64,000 nt of DNA from Achromobacter veterisilvae (GCF_900496975.1 NZ_UFQC01000024.1:1-64000); one strand, 5' to 3'. Positions 9,152-20,756 are shown, counted from the stretch's first letter. Notes: generated from the sequence alone by a model not told the origin. Numbers and translations are program-made.

Positions 9152-9928
9152 ATGAAACGCATCGTCATGCTGGCTGCGGCCTGCGTCATCGCCGTGCCGG
9201 CTTTTGCCCAGAACGTGGCCACCGTCAACGGCAAGGCCATTTCGCAAAAGAGCTTGGATCAATTCGTCAAGCTGCTGGTCAGCCAGGGTGCGACCGATTC
9301 GCCGCAACTGCGCGAACAGGTCAAGCAGGAAATGATCAACCGCCAGATCTTCGTGCAGGCCGCCGAAACCGGCGGCATCGCCAAGCAGGCCGACGTCCAG
9401 ACCGAAATCGAGCTGGCCCGCCAAGGCATCCTGGTCCGCGCCCTGATGGCCGACTACCTGGCCAAGCACCCGGTGTCGGAAGCCAAGGTCACCGCCGAAT
9501 ACGAGAAGATCAAGAAGGAACAAGCCGGCAAGATGGAATACAAGGTCCGCCACATCCTCGTCGAAGACGAGAAGACGGCCAACGACCTGCTGGCCCAGAT
9601 CAAGAGCAACAAGAGCAAGTTCAACGACCTGGCCAAGAAGAACTCGAAGGACCCCGGCAGCGCCGAAAAGGGCGGCGACCTGGGTTGGGCTCCCCCGACC
9701 AACTACGTCCAGCCGTTCGCGCAAGCCGTGACCCAGTTGAAGAAGGGCGAACTGGTCGACAAGCCGGTCCAGACCCAATTCGGCTGGCACATCATCATGG
9801 TCGACGACACTCGTCCGGTGGAATTCCCCCCGCTCGACCAGGTGCGCACGCAACTGGAAGAAATGCTGCGCCAGCAAACCCTGGCCGACTACCAGAAGGA
9901 ACTGCGCGAAAAGGCCAAGGTCCAGTAA
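9152..9928 (+). CDS. Periplasmic parvulin-type peptidyl-prolyl isomerase
   Basis: This 258-residue protein has a signal peptide (cleavage after AFA, about residue 20), an N-terminal SurA/PrsA-like helical chaperone region and a rotamase domain at about 130-225. The conserved blocks KVRHILVEDEKTA, GDLGWAPPTNYVQPF and TQFGWHIIMVDD are present. It should help fold outer-membrane or secreted proteins. The charged, Lys-rich mature sequence fits a soluble periplasmic protein. A strong terminator follows 17 bases after the stop, so it ends the msrB-yciB-bolA group. Confidence 0.92.
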   Translation: MKRIVMLAAACVIAVPAFAQNVATVNGKAISQKSLDQFVKLLVSQGATDSPQLREQVKQEMINRQIFVQAAETGGIAKQADVQTEIELARQGILVRALMADYLAKHPVSEAKVTAEYEKIKKEQAGKMEYKVRHILVEDEKTANDLLAQIKSNKSKFNDLAKKNSKDPGSAEKGGDLGWAPPTNYVQPFAQAVTQLKKGELVDKPVQTQFGWHIIMVDDTRPVEFPPLDQVRTQLEEMLRQQTLADYQKELREKAKVQ

Positions 9929-9945
9929 TCCTGGCCGCGCAAACG

Positions 9946-9978
9946 AAAACTGCCCGCTTCATGCGGGCAGTTTTTTTT
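9946..9978 (+). terminator. Intrinsic terminator after the parvulin gene
   Basis: AAAACTGCCCGC pairs with GCGGGCAGTTTT around a TTCAT loop and is followed by a T-tract to 9978. The upstream A-run gives a shorter T-run on the other strand, so it may also end the converging ligA transcript. Confidence 0.9.
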
Positions 9979-10000
9979 CGCCAGGGCCGAGGGCCGAAGT

Positions 10001-12106
<2,106 letters not shown>

Positions 12107-13186
12107 TTAGGCAAACACCCTTTGGGCGCGTTCGCTGCCGGCGGGCAGGCCCGCCTGCTCCAACTGGCCGAACAGCACCTGGAGCCGCTCGTCGATGACC
12201 GTTTCAGAACCATCGGCCAGCGGCTTGCCCTGGTCGTCTACCAGTTCCGCGCGCAAGCGGGCGGCCAGGTCGCGGCCGACGTCGACCATGCGGCCGAACG
12301 CGCGGCTGTCCGCGGGACTGCACGGCACGTCGAGCAACAGGTACAGGCGTTCGATCCCGCCCATGCCGGCATCGAACGCCGCGCCGTCGGCCCGCGCCAG
12401 CGTGAAGCGGGCCACGCCGTTCTCCGCCGGCCAGGCCAGGCGGTTGCCGTCCGGGACGAAGCCGGTGTCGCGCGCTACGGCCAGAACCTCGGCGGCGGGC
12501 TGGGCCGTGCCCAGCAGCAGGGTCAGGCCGACCTGGGTGTCCAGGGCGGCGCAGGTATCGTCCAGGCGAGCGCCCTGCTCCAGCACGGCCTGCTGGTCCG
12601 GGCCTTCGATGGTGGCGTCGAAGCGCTCGGCCATGTCCTGGGCACGGGCCCAGGCCTGCGACCATTCGATGGCGGTCAGCGGGCCGCTGCGGTTGGCCAG
12701 CAACACGGCCAGTTGCATCGACGCGTAGGACTCGCCGGCGTGGACGCGCGCGCGGTGGCGGCGCTGGTCGGTCTCGGCGAACACGCGCATGGGCTTGCGG
12801 CCGACGTGGCGCAGGCTTTGCATATAGGGCAGCAGGTCGGCGCCGCGCACCGGTTCGGCGAAATTGATCTCGATGACCACTTCGCAGGCGGGATCGGGTT
12901 CTTCGGCGTCGTCGGCGTCGGTGCCCGGATCGACCGGGGCCGGCTGGCCGGACTGCGCGCGCAGCGACTCGCCGCCCATGCCCGGCTCGCGCCGGGACGC
13001 CGGGCCGCCGCCGGCGTTCGCGGCGCCGGAGACGGTTCCCGCTCCCAGGAGCGGATCCTGTTCGGAGGCGGGGAAATGGGTCTGCATCTTGCGCCGGACG
13101 CGCCGATCCTGCCACCAGTTGAATCCCAGCACCAGCAGTATCAGCAGGACGCCCAGGGCAATCAGCCCGATCTGCAAATCACTCAT
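12107..13186 (-). CDS. zipA: Cell division protein ZipA
   Basis: This 359-residue protein has the ZipA plan: an N-terminal membrane anchor (about residues 5-25, then NWWQDRRVRRK), a variable low-complexity linker (about 35-105), and a C-terminal ZipA domain that would bind the FtsZ tail. ZipA tethers the Z-ring to the inner membrane. The start is the ATG at 13186, 46 bases after the smc stop; the stop abuts the ligA start. The C-terminal domain is divergent from the E. coli one, so assignment rests on the anchor, architecture and the smc-zipA-ligA neighbourhood. Confidence 0.88.
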   Translation of the reverse strand: MSDLQIGLIALGVLLILLVLGFNWWQDRRVRRKMQTHFPASEQDPLLGAGTVSGAANAGGGPASRREPGMGGESLRAQSGQPAPVDPGTDADDAEEPDPACEVVIEINFAEPVRGADLLPYMQSLRHVGRKPMRVFAETDQRRHRARVHAGESYASMQLAVLLANRSGPLTAIEWSQAWARAQDMAERFDATIEGPDQQAVLEQGARLDDTCAALDTQVGLTLLLGTAQPAAEVLAVARDTGFVPDGNRLAWPAENGVARFTLARADGAAFDAGMGGIERLYLLLDVPCSPADSRAFGRMVDVGRDLAARLRAELVDDQGKPLADGSETVIDERLQVLFGQLEQAGLPAGSERAQRVFA

Positions 13187-13232
13187 GTATCAATCCCGCG
13201 CCGAAACGCCCGGCGCCCTTCTGAATATTGGT

Positions 13233-16200
13233 TTATGCCGCTTCGGAGGCCATCATCTGCACGGCCGAATCTATATCTACCGCAACGATACGCGAAACCC
13301 CTTGCTCTTGCATGGTTACACCGATGAGCTGCTTGGCCATCTGCATCGCGATCTTGTTGTGCGAGATGAACAGGAACTGGGTCTGCTCGCTCATGTTGGC
13401 GACCAGGTTGGCATAGCGTTCCGTGTTGGCGTCGTCCAGCGGCGCGTCCACCTCGTCCAGCAGGCAGAACGGGGCCGGATTGAGCTTGAACAGCGCGAAC
13501 ACCAGGGCGGTCGCGGTCAGGGCCTTCTCGCCGCCCGACAGCAGGTGGATGGTGCTGTTGCGCTTGCCGGGAGGCTGGGCCATGACCTGCACGCCGGCGT
13601 CGAGGATTTCCTCGCCCGTCATGCTCAGCCGCGCCTCGCCGCCACCGAAGAGCTTGGGGAACAGTTCGCCGAAGTGGCCGTTGACGACGTTGAAGGTTTC
13701 CTGGAGCAACTCGCGGGTTTCGCGGTCGATCTTGCGGATGGCGTCTTCGAGGGTCTCGATGGCGGTCATCAGGTCCTGGTGCTGCGAATCCAGGAAGCCC
13801 TTGCGCTCGCGCGAGGTATTCAGTTCGTCCAGCGCGGCCAGGTTGACCGACCCCAGGGACTCGATCTGCCGCGAAATGCGGCCGACTTCCGATTGCAGCC
13901 AACTGGCGCGGCGCCATTCGTCCGGCTGGTTGGCCAATTCCTGGGCCAGGGCCTCGCGGTCGACCTCGCGCGCGTTCAGTTGTTCCGTGAACTGCTCTTC
14001 GGCCAGGCGGGCGGCCTGTTCCTGCAACTGCAATTCCATGATGCGGGCGCGCCGCGGCTCCAGCGTCTGCTCCTGCTGCAGGCGGTCTTCGTCGGCGCCG
14101 CGCAGCAGGGCCGCCAGGTTTTCCATTTCCTGGCGCGCGCGGGAAAGCGCTTCCTCGCGCTCGGCGCGCGCTTCCAGGGCGTCCTGCAAGCCGGCCTGGG
14201 AAGCCGACGCGTCCAGTTCGGCCAGGTCCACCTGCAACTGCTCCAGTTCGACGCTGGCGCGCTGGCTCTGGTCGGCCGCCAATAGCTGGTTGCGCTGCAG
14301 GTCGGTGATCCGGACCTGGATGCTGCGCTCGGCGAATTCGGCTTCCTGGGCGGCGCGTTCCAGTTCGCGCAGTCCGGCGCGGGCGGCCTCGGCCTGCGCC
14401 GCCAGGGTTTCGCCGTCGATTTCGGCATCGGCGAAGCGGGATTGATGTTCGGCCAGTTCTTCGTCCAGCGCCTCGAAGCGCGCCTCGGCCTCTTCGCGGG
14501 TGGCGCGCAGGTCTTCTTCCTGGACCTTGATTTCCTCCAGGTCCTGGCGCAGGCGCGACGCGCGCTCGCCCGACTGTTCGGCCTGCTGCTGCAGGCGCGA
14601 GTGTTCCAACTGGATGTCGTGCACCCGGCGCGTGACTTCGGCCACGCGCTGGCGGGCCGGCGCGATGGCCTGGGACACCTGCTGCCAGGCGGTCTCGGCG
14701 CGGGCGACCGCGGCGCGCGCCTGGTCGGCGATCAGTTGCTGGGCCTTGATCTCGCGCTGCAGGTTTTCGATTTCCTGCTGGCGGGCCAGAAGGCCGGCCT
14801 GCTCGGAATCCGGGGCGTAGAAGCGCACGCTGTGCGCATCCACCAGGTGCCCGGCCTTGACCACGCAGGCGCTGCCGGCGGGCAGGCTGGCGCGCATGGA
14901 CAGGGCCTGGGTCAGGTCGGCGGCCGTGTAGACGCCGCCCAGCCATTCATTGAGCAGCGTGCGCAGGTCGGGATCGGTGATGCGCAGCAGGCTGGCCAGC
15001 GGGGTCAGCCCGGCCGGGGCGGCCGGCGCCGGCGCGGCGGCCGGCAATTGATAGAACGCCAGGCGGGCCGGCGGCGCGTCCTCGGCAAAGGCGCGGGCCC
15101 AGTCCAGGCTGCGCACTTCCATGGAGGCCATGCGTTCGCGCAAGGCGGCTTCCAGGGCGGTTTCCCAGCCGGGTTCGACGTGCAGCTTCTGCCACAGGCG
15201 GGTCAGCCCGGCCAGTTCGTGCTTGGCGAGCCAGGGTTCCAGCGCCCCCTGCTTCTGCACGTCTTCCTGCAGCTTCACCAGCGCGGACAGGCGGGCTTCC
15301 AGGCGCGCCAGGTTCTGCGCGTCGGTCTGGGCGGCGGCCTGGGCGCGGCTGCGCTCGGCGTCCGCTTCCGGCACGCGGCCTTCCAGCGTGGCCAGTTCTT
15401 CCTGGGCTTCCTCGAGCTGGTCTTCGCCGGCCAGCCGGTCGCCGGCCAACTGTTCCAGGCGGACGGGATCGGGGCTGTGCAATTCGCGCAGTTCCTGCTG
15501 CAGGCGCTCGCGGCGCTGCTCCAGGGTCTGCATCTGGCGGTCGGCGTCGCGCTGCGTCTGGGCGACCAGGGCCAGGTTCTGTTCGACTCGGGCCAGCGCG
15601 GCGCGCATCTCGTCGCGGCCGGAGGCGGCTTCGCGCACGCGCTGCTCCACCGACGGCAAGGCGGCCTGGGCGTCCTCGGCCTTGGCGCGCGCCTCTTCCG
15701 TGCGGGCGGCGCCGGTCGCCAGGTCGTCCTCGGCCTGGGCGATCTGCTCGGTGCAGTGTTCGCGCTGGGAGGTCCATTCCGCGATCTGCTGCTGCAATTG
15801 CTCGCGGCGCGCCTGCAGGCGGTTGCGGGAATCCACGACGTGCCGGATCTCGGCTTCCAGGCGGCTCACCTGGGCATTGGCCTCGTACAGCGCGCCCTGG
15901 GCCGTGTGGACGGTGTCGCTGGCCGCGTAGTGGGCCTGGCGCCGGGATTCCAGCGCGGCCTCGCCCGCCCGCAGGCCGGCGATGGCGGCTTCCAGTTCGT
16001 TCTGGGCCTGCGCCATTTCCTGGGCCTTCCTGGCGCGTTCTTCGCGCGCCCCGGTTTCCTTCAGGAACCACAGCGCATGCTGTTTCTTTTCGCCGTCGGC
16101 CTGAAGCTCGCGGTAGCGCGTGGCCACTTCGGCCTGCGCTTCCAGCTTTTCCAACTGGCTGGTCAACTCGCGCAGGATGTCCTCGACGCGGGTCAGGTTT

Positions 16201-16766
16201 TCGCGCGTGTCGGACAGGCGGTTCTCGGTTTCGCGGCGCCGTTCCTTGTAGCGCGACACCCCGGCCGCTTCCTCGAGGAACACCCGCAGTTCTTCCGGGC
16301 GCGCCTCGATCAGGCGGTTGATCATGCCCTGCCCGATGATGGCGTAGCCGCGGGCGCCCAGGCCCGTGCCCAGGAAGATGTCGTGGATGTCGCGGCGGCG
16401 GACCTGCTGGTTGTTGACGAAGTAGCTGCTGGTTCCGTCGCGGGTCAGCACGCGGCGCACGGCGATTTCCGCGTAGCTGCTCCATTGGCCGGCGGCGCGG
16501 CCCTCGCTGTTGTCGAACACCATTTCGACCGACGCCCGGGCGGCCGGCTTGCGGTTGCCGGACCCGTTGAAAATGACGTCCTGCATGGACTCGCCGCGCA
16601 GTTCCGAGGCCTTGGCCTCGCCCAGCACCCAACGCACGGCGTCGATGATGTTCGACTTCCCGCAGCCGTTGGGACCCACCACGCCCACCAACTGGCTGGG
16701 CACGGGAATCACGGTAGGATCGACGAAGGACTTGAAGCCGGCGAGTTTGAGCTGAGTAAGACGCAC
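13233..16766 (-). CDS. smc: Chromosome segregation protein SMC
   Basis: This 1177-residue SMC ATPase condenses and segregates the chromosome. Walker A GPNGCGKSN is at 31-39. Long Gln/Glu/Arg-rich coiled coils (about 165-500 and 660-1010) flank a hinge at about 510-640. The C-terminal head has the signature LLSGGEKALTATAL and Walker B CLLDEVDAPLDDAN. Length matches bacterial SMC. It opens the smc-zipA-ligA gene string. The 265-base divergent gap to lplT holds its probable promoter and a hairpin. The partner kleisin genes scpA and scpB are not in this window. Confidence 0.97.
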   Translation of the reverse strand: MRLTQLKLAGFKSFVDPTVIPVPSQLVGVVGPNGCGKSNIIDAVRWVLGEAKASELRGESMQDVIFNGSGNRKPAARASVEMVFDNSEGRAAGQWSSYAEIAVRRVLTRDGTSSYFVNNQQVRRRDIHDIFLGTGLGARGYAIIGQGMINRLIEARPEELRVFLEEAAGVSRYKERRRETENRLSDTRENLTRVEDILRELTSQLEKLEAQAEVATRYRELQADGEKKQHALWFLKETGAREERARKAQEMAQAQNELEAAIAGLRAGEAALESRRQAHYAASDTVHTAQGALYEANAQVSRLEAEIRHVVDSRNRLQARREQLQQQIAEWTSQREHCTEQIAQAEDDLATGAARTEEARAKAEDAQAALPSVEQRVREAASGRDEMRAALARVEQNLALVAQTQRDADRQMQTLEQRRERLQQELRELHSPDPVRLEQLAGDRLAGEDQLEEAQEELATLEGRVPEADAERSRAQAAAQTDAQNLARLEARLSALVKLQEDVQKQGALEPWLAKHELAGLTRLWQKLHVEPGWETALEAALRERMASMEVRSLDWARAFAEDAPPARLAFYQLPAAAPAPAAPAGLTPLASLLRITDPDLRTLLNEWLGGVYTAADLTQALSMRASLPAGSACVVKAGHLVDAHSVRFYAPDSEQAGLLARQQEIENLQREIKAQQLIADQARAAVARAETAWQQVSQAIAPARQRVAEVTRRVHDIQLEHSRLQQQAEQSGERASRLRQDLEEIKVQEEDLRATREEAEARFEALDEELAEHQSRFADAEIDGETLAAQAEAARAGLRELERAAQEAEFAERSIQVRITDLQRNQLLAADQSQRASVELEQLQVDLAELDASASQAGLQDALEARAEREEALSRARQEMENLAALLRGADEDRLQQEQTLEPRRARIMELQLQEQAARLAEEQFTEQLNAREVDREALAQELANQPDEWRRASWLQSEVGRISRQIESLGSVNLAALDELNTSRERKGFLDSQHQDLMTAIETLEDAIRKIDRETRELLQETFNVVNGHFGELFPKLFGGGEARLSMTGEEILDAGVQVMAQPPGKRNSTIHLLSGGEKALTATALVFALFKLNPAPFCLLDEVDAPLDDANTERYANLVANMSEQTQFLFISHNKIAMQMAKQLIGVTMQEQGVSRIVAVDIDSAVQMMASEAA

Positions 16767-16830
16767 AGTACGATGACGACGGGGTGGGTTGAACGAAAGG
16801 CGTTAACGGACCTGCCGCGCAGATTGCAAA

Positions 16831-16850
16831 CCGGCCCCCTGGAGGGCCGG
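16831..16850. other. Hairpin in the smc-lplT divergent region
   Basis: CCGGCCC and GGGCCGG form a 7-bp stem around CCTGGA. It lies 65 bases upstream of the smc start and would fall in its leader if transcription begins further up. No T-run is adjacent. The rest of 16767-17031 contains no convincing gene; a TATACT -10-like hexamer lies at 16951-16956 on the plus strand. Confidence 0.35.
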
Positions 16851-17031
16851 CTCTCATATGGCTCGTATGATACCGCAGGCAGTCCGTCCCCGAAGTCAGC
16901 AACCGTCAACCCGCGGGCAAACGCGCACAGGCCGCCGTCGGGGCTCCGGCTATACTCCCTGACACTTTTTGGCACGACACATAAATTTTCACGCGGACTG
17001 GCCGGGCTCAGGCCGAAGAACGGGGACATTC

Positions 17032-18345
17032 TTGAAACGTGGTTTCTATCTGGTCATGGCCGCGCAGGCCTTCTCGTCATTGGCGGACAATGCGCTGTTC
17101 ATCGCAGCCATCGCCTTGATACAGGAACTGCACGGGCCGGACTGGCTGGCTCCCATGATGAAATGGTCGTTCGCGCTGGCATACGTCGTCCTGGCCGCCT
17201 TTGTCGGGGCGCTGGCGGACTCCTTCCCCAAGGGGCGCGTGATGTTCTCCACCAACGCGCTGAAAGTGGCCGGCTGCATGCTGATGTTCTCCTACGCCAA
17301 CATCGGCGTCGCCGCCCAGTACCAGACCTATCTGGTCTGCATGGCCTACGGGATCGTGGGCATCGGCGCCGCGGCCTACTCCCCGGCCAAGTACGGCATC
17401 GTGACCGAAATGCTGCCCCCCGCCATGCTGGTCAAGGGCAATAGCTGGATCGAGGGCCTGACGGTCTTCTCCATCATCCTGGGCACCGTGCTGGGCGGCC
17501 TGCTCATTTCGTCCTCCGTTTCCACCACGCTGCTCAGCCACTCGTTCATCGGCAAGCTGGTCCATACCCCGGCCGAGGCCGCGATCCTCGTCATCGCCTT
17601 CGTATACCTGCTGGCGGCCCTGTGCAACCTGATGATCCCGCACACCCACGTGCGCTATCCGCCGCAGCAGAAAAGCCCCATCCGCCTGGTCCGCACCTTC
17701 TGGGGCTACGTCCGCGTCCTCTGGAAGGACAAGCTGGGCCAGATCTCGCTGGCCGTCACGACCCTCTTCTGGGGCGCCGGCGCCACGCTGCAACTGATCG
17801 TCATCGAATGGGGCCGCAGCCACCTGGGATACCAGTTGGACAAGGCCTCGATGCTGATGGGGGTCGCCGCCCTGGGCACGGTGGTCGGCTCCATCCTGGC
17901 GGGCCGCATCCCGCTGCGGCGCGCGCTGTCCGTGCTGCCGGTCGGCGCGGCCATGGGCCTGGTCGTCCTGCTGATGCCGCTGGTCTATTCGCCCTGGAGC
18001 GTCTACCTGCTGCTGCTGATCACGGGCGGCCTGGCCGGCTTCTTCGTGGTCCCGATGAACGCCTTGCTGCAGCACCGCGGCCACGTCCTGCTGTCGGCCG
18101 GCCACTCCATCGCCGTGCAGAACTTCAACGAACAACTCAATATCCTGCTGATGGTGGCCATGTACACGGTGCTGCTGTGGCTGCAACTGCCGATCAACGT
18201 GATCATCGTGATCTTCGGCACCGTAGTCGCCGTGCTGATGGTGGTCTTCATGCGCTGGAGCAAGCGCAACCTGCAGGCCAACCCGGAACTCCACGACCAG
18301 ATCGGCCAGGAAGGCCACGGCCGCGCGCTGGATTCTTCGCACTAA
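17032..18345 (+). CDS. lplT: Lysophospholipid transporter LplT (MFS)
   Basis: This 437-residue major-facilitator protein has about 12 membrane spans and matches LplT, which flips lysophospholipids across the inner membrane for re-acylation. Family blocks are AFSSLADNALFIAAIAL near the start, GIGAAAYSPAKYGIVTEMLP, and GGLAGFFVVPMNALLQHRG late in the protein. The proposed start is a TTG at 17032 preceded by GGGGA at 17022-17026; another TTG lies at 16969, and the first ATG (17053) would remove conserved residues. Unlike E. coli, no acyltransferase gene (aas) is adjacent. Confidence 0.9.
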   Translation: MKRGFYLVMAAQAFSSLADNALFIAAIALIQELHGPDWLAPMMKWSFALAYVVLAAFVGALADSFPKGRVMFSTNALKVAGCMLMFSYANIGVAAQYQTYLVCMAYGIVGIGAAAYSPAKYGIVTEMLPPAMLVKGNSWIEGLTVFSIILGTVLGGLLISSSVSTTLLSHSFIGKLVHTPAEAAILVIAFVYLLAALCNLMIPHTHVRYPPQQKSPIRLVRTFWGYVRVLWKDKLGQISLAVTTLFWGAGATLQLIVIEWGRSHLGYQLDKASMLMGVAALGTVVGSILAGRIPLRRALSVLPVGAAMGLVVLLMPLVYSPWSVYLLLLITGGLAGFFVVPMNALLQHRGHVLLSAGHSIAVQNFNEQLNILLMVAMYTVLLWLQLPINVIIVIFGTVVAVLMVVFMRWSKRNLQANPELHDQIGQEGHGRALDSSH

Positions 18346-18363
18346 GCGCTTGATCTTCCAATG

Positions 18364-18390
18364 AAAAACCGGGCCTGCGCCCGGTTTTTT
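18364..18390. terminator. Bidirectional terminator between lplT and the uracil-DNA glycosylase gene
   Basis: ACCGGGC and GCCCGGT form the core stem around CTGC, with an A-run on the left and a T6 run on the right. It can end lplT on the plus strand and the converging glycosylase transcript on the minus strand. Confidence 0.88.
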
Positions 18391-18409
18391 CATTCCCGCC
18401 GATACCGCC

Positions 18410-19372
18410 TCAGCCCATCCGGGTCGCCAGTTGCAGGTCCTGCCAGGCGCGCGCCTTTTCAACGGGGCTGCGCAGCAGATAGGCCGGGTGATAGCTGACC
18501 ACCGCCGGAATCTGCAGGCCCTCGTCCGTCTTCAATTGGTGGATGCGGCCCCGCAGGCTGCCGATCGTGGCGTCCGTGCCCAACAGCGTCTGGGCGGCGA
18601 AACGGCCCAGCACCAGGATCCGCTCCGGCTTGAGCAAGGCGATCTGCCGCATCAGGTAAGGGCTGCAGGCCGCGATCTCTTCCGGCTTGGGGTTCCGGTT
18701 GCCCGGCGGACGGCACTTGATGACGTTGGTGATGAAAACGTCGCGCTCGCGGCTCATGGACACCGCCGACAGCATGGCGTCCAGCAACTGGCCCGAGCGG
18801 CCCACGAAGGGCTGCCCCTGCCGGTCTTCCTGTTCGCCCGGCGCCTCGCCCACCACCAGCCAGCGCGTCGGCTGGCCGCCGTGGCCGAACACCGCGTTGC
18901 GGCGGCCCTTGCACAGGCCGCAGGCCTCGCAGGCCACGACCTGTTCGCGCATCTCGTCCAGGCTGGAATTCCGGATGGCCTCGGCCACCGGGATCGGCGC
19001 GGGCGCCGGCGCTTCCTCCGCCGCCTTGGGGGCCGGGCGTGGCGGCGGGCCGTTGCGGTTCAGGATGGAAGCCGGCATGCCGGGGCGGGCCGCGGCGGGC
19101 TCCGCGGCCGGCGCGACGGGCGCGGCAACGGCGGGACGCGCCACCGCCGGCGCTTCGGCCGGCGGCGCGACCGCCGGCAAAACCGGTTTGGAAACAAGGG
19201 TTTGGGGCTCGGCGGCCGGCCGGCTGGGAGCCGGCGCCGGACGCAGCCACAGCCGTTCCATGCCGATCTCGCGCAGCCAGATGCGCTGCAGCGGATTGAC
19301 GCGAGGTGCGGCCGGCTGAGGTGTGGCCGGCTGAGGTGTGGCCGAGTTAGGGGGAGTGGCGGACTGGATCAT
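18410..19372 (-). CDS. Uracil-DNA glycosylase, iron-sulfur family (family 4 type)
   Basis: This 320-residue protein removes uracil from DNA. The C-terminal 190 residues carry the family-4 plan: C151 and C154, then C220 and C236, with spacings matching the 4Fe-4S ligands of the thermophilic enzymes. Active-site motifs GEAPGEQEDRQGQPFVG (about 175-191) and SYHPAYLLR (about 293-301) are present. The first 135 residues are Pro/Ala-rich, low-complexity and probably disordered. The ATG at 19372 overlaps the stop of the upstream tsaB-rimI gene (ATGA), so the two are coupled. It converges on lplT. Confidence 0.92.
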   Translation of the reverse strand: MIQSATPPNSATPQPATPQPAAPRVNPLQRIWLREIGMERLWLRPAPAPSRPAAEPQTLVSKPVLPAVAPPAEAPAVARPAVAAPVAPAAEPAAARPGMPASILNRNGPPPRPAPKAAEEAPAPAPIPVAEAIRNSSLDEMREQVVACEACGLCKGRRNAVFGHGGQPTRWLVVGEAPGEQEDRQGQPFVGRSGQLLDAMLSAVSMSRERDVFITNVIKCRPPGNRNPKPEEIAACSPYLMRQIALLKPERILVLGRFAAQTLLGTDATIGSLRGRIHQLKTDEGLQIPAVVSYHPAYLLRSPVEKARAWQDLQLATRMG

Positions 19373-20625
19373 GCGGCCTCTCCGGCAGCGGCCGCAAACC
19401 GCTTCTGCATGACGAGGGCGTCTTCGCGGCCGCCCTTCTCGGCCGGATAGTAGCCGCGGCGCACGCCGATCTGCAGATAGCCATGCCGCTTGTAGAACCC
19501 GATGGCCGGCTCGTTGGACGGGCGCACTTCCAGCAGCACGCCCTCCAGGCCGCGTTCGCGCGCCTGTTGCTCGCACCAGTCGAGCAGGATGCCGCCCAGG
19601 CCCTGGCGATGCAGCTTCCTGGCCACGGCGATCACGAGCAGGTGCGCCACGTCCGGGGCGGACATGACGATGCAGAATCCCGCCAGCTTTCCGTCCCGCC
19701 GCAGCACCCAGGCGCCGTAGCCCGCCGCCAGGGCGTCGGCGAAATTGCCGCGGGTCCAGGGGAAGGACTGCACCTGCGCTTCCAGCTCCACCACCTCGTC
19801 CAGGTCGGCATCCGACATCGGCTGGGGCACCCAGGGAACCAGCGTGGACCGGGCCTTGGGATTGCCGCCCTCCCCGCGCATGCGCTCGGCGGTGGTGAAG
19901 GCCACCTTGTCGCGCACGTAGAGCGGCGCGGCCAGTTCGGGCGCCACGGCCTCGCCCCTCATCCAGCCCTGCCGCGCCAGGCGCGCCACGCTGGCCGCTT
20001 CCGGCCGCTGCGCGCCGGCGGCGCGGCGCCACGCGCCGGGCGGGGCCATGTCGACCGCATAGGCATCCCAGGCGTCGCCGGCCAGCACCGCGTTCAGCGG
20101 ACGGCCGGCGCGGGCCGACCAGTCCGGCAGGTGATGCTCGGTCCAGGGCACGACCTCGGCCGCCGCGATCAGCAGCGGCGCCTGCAGCGTTTCCCAGGCG
20201 ATTTCGCCATCCGAAACGCCGGCCTGCCGGTACACGGCCAGGTAGACTTCATTCATGCGGGCGTCCAGCGCCACGACGATCGCGTCGGCGGGGGTCGCTT
20301 CCACCTGGGCGGCGACCGCCTGATGAGAGACAATGGGCAATACCGGAATGCCCAGCCCGAGCCCCATGCCCTGCGCCACGCCGCAAGCCACCCGCAGGCC
20401 CGTGAAGCCGCCCGGGCCCTGGCCGAAAGCCACGGCATGCAGGGAGGCCGGACCCAGCCCGGACGCCACCAGCAGTTCATTGGCCATGGGCAGGAGCCGT
20501 TCGGCGTGTTCCTGGGAGCCCTCGTGTTCCCGCACGCTGACCTCCAGGCGGCCGCCGGCCGCGCGCAAGAGAGCCACGCCGCAACGGGACGAAGAAGTTT
20601 CCAGGGCCAGCAGGTTTAGTTCCAT
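19369..20625 (-). CDS. tsaB: TsaB-RimI fusion (t6A modification subunit and ribosomal-protein acetyltransferase)
   Basis: This 418-residue protein joins two proteins that are separate in E. coli. Residues 1 to about 245 are TsaB, a partner of TsaD/TsaE in making t6A37 in tRNA, with LLALETSSSRCGVALL and FGQGPGGFTGLRVACG. Residues about 262-410 are a GNAT acetyltransferase of the RimI type, with the acetyl-CoA motif RKLHRQGLGG at 336-345 and FYKRHGYLQIGVRRGYYP near the end. The frame is open throughout with a Gly/Pro-containing joint at 250-268. Its stop overlaps the downstream glycosylase start. It is divergent from risA with 131 bases between starts. Confidence 0.94.
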   Translation of the reverse strand: MELNLLALETSSSRCGVALLRAAGGRLEVSVREHEGSQEHAERLLPMANELLVASGLGPASLHAVAFGQGPGGFTGLRVACGVAQGMGLGLGIPVLPIVSHQAVAAQVEATPADAIVVALDARMNEVYLAVYRQAGVSDGEIAWETLQAPLLIAAAEVVPWTEHHLPDWSARAGRPLNAVLAGDAWDAYAVDMAPPGAWRRAAGAQRPEAASVARLARQGWMRGEAVAPELAAPLYVRDKVAFTTAERMRGEGGNPKARSTLVPWVPQPMSDADLDEVVELEAQVQSFPWTRGNFADALAAGYGAWVLRRDGKLAGFCIVMSAPDVAHLLVIAVARKLHRQGLGGILLDWCEQQARERGLEGVLLEVRPSNEPAIGFYKRHGYLQIGVRRGYYPAEKGGREDALVMQKRFAAAAGEAA

Positions 20626-20756
20626 AGATGCAGATTGTACGAAATACCGCGGCTCCGCCCCCGGTTATCAGGGGGATTTCAACGATGGATCGCAATGTGT
20701 AATATCTTGTGAACGCCCACTAGCCGCTGGTTCTTGTCACTGTTACATTTCCGGCC

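Noticed and set aside
14442..17444. A 1000-codon plus-strand frame opposite smc
   Set aside because: It is antisense to a clear SMC gene, with biased composition and no motifs.
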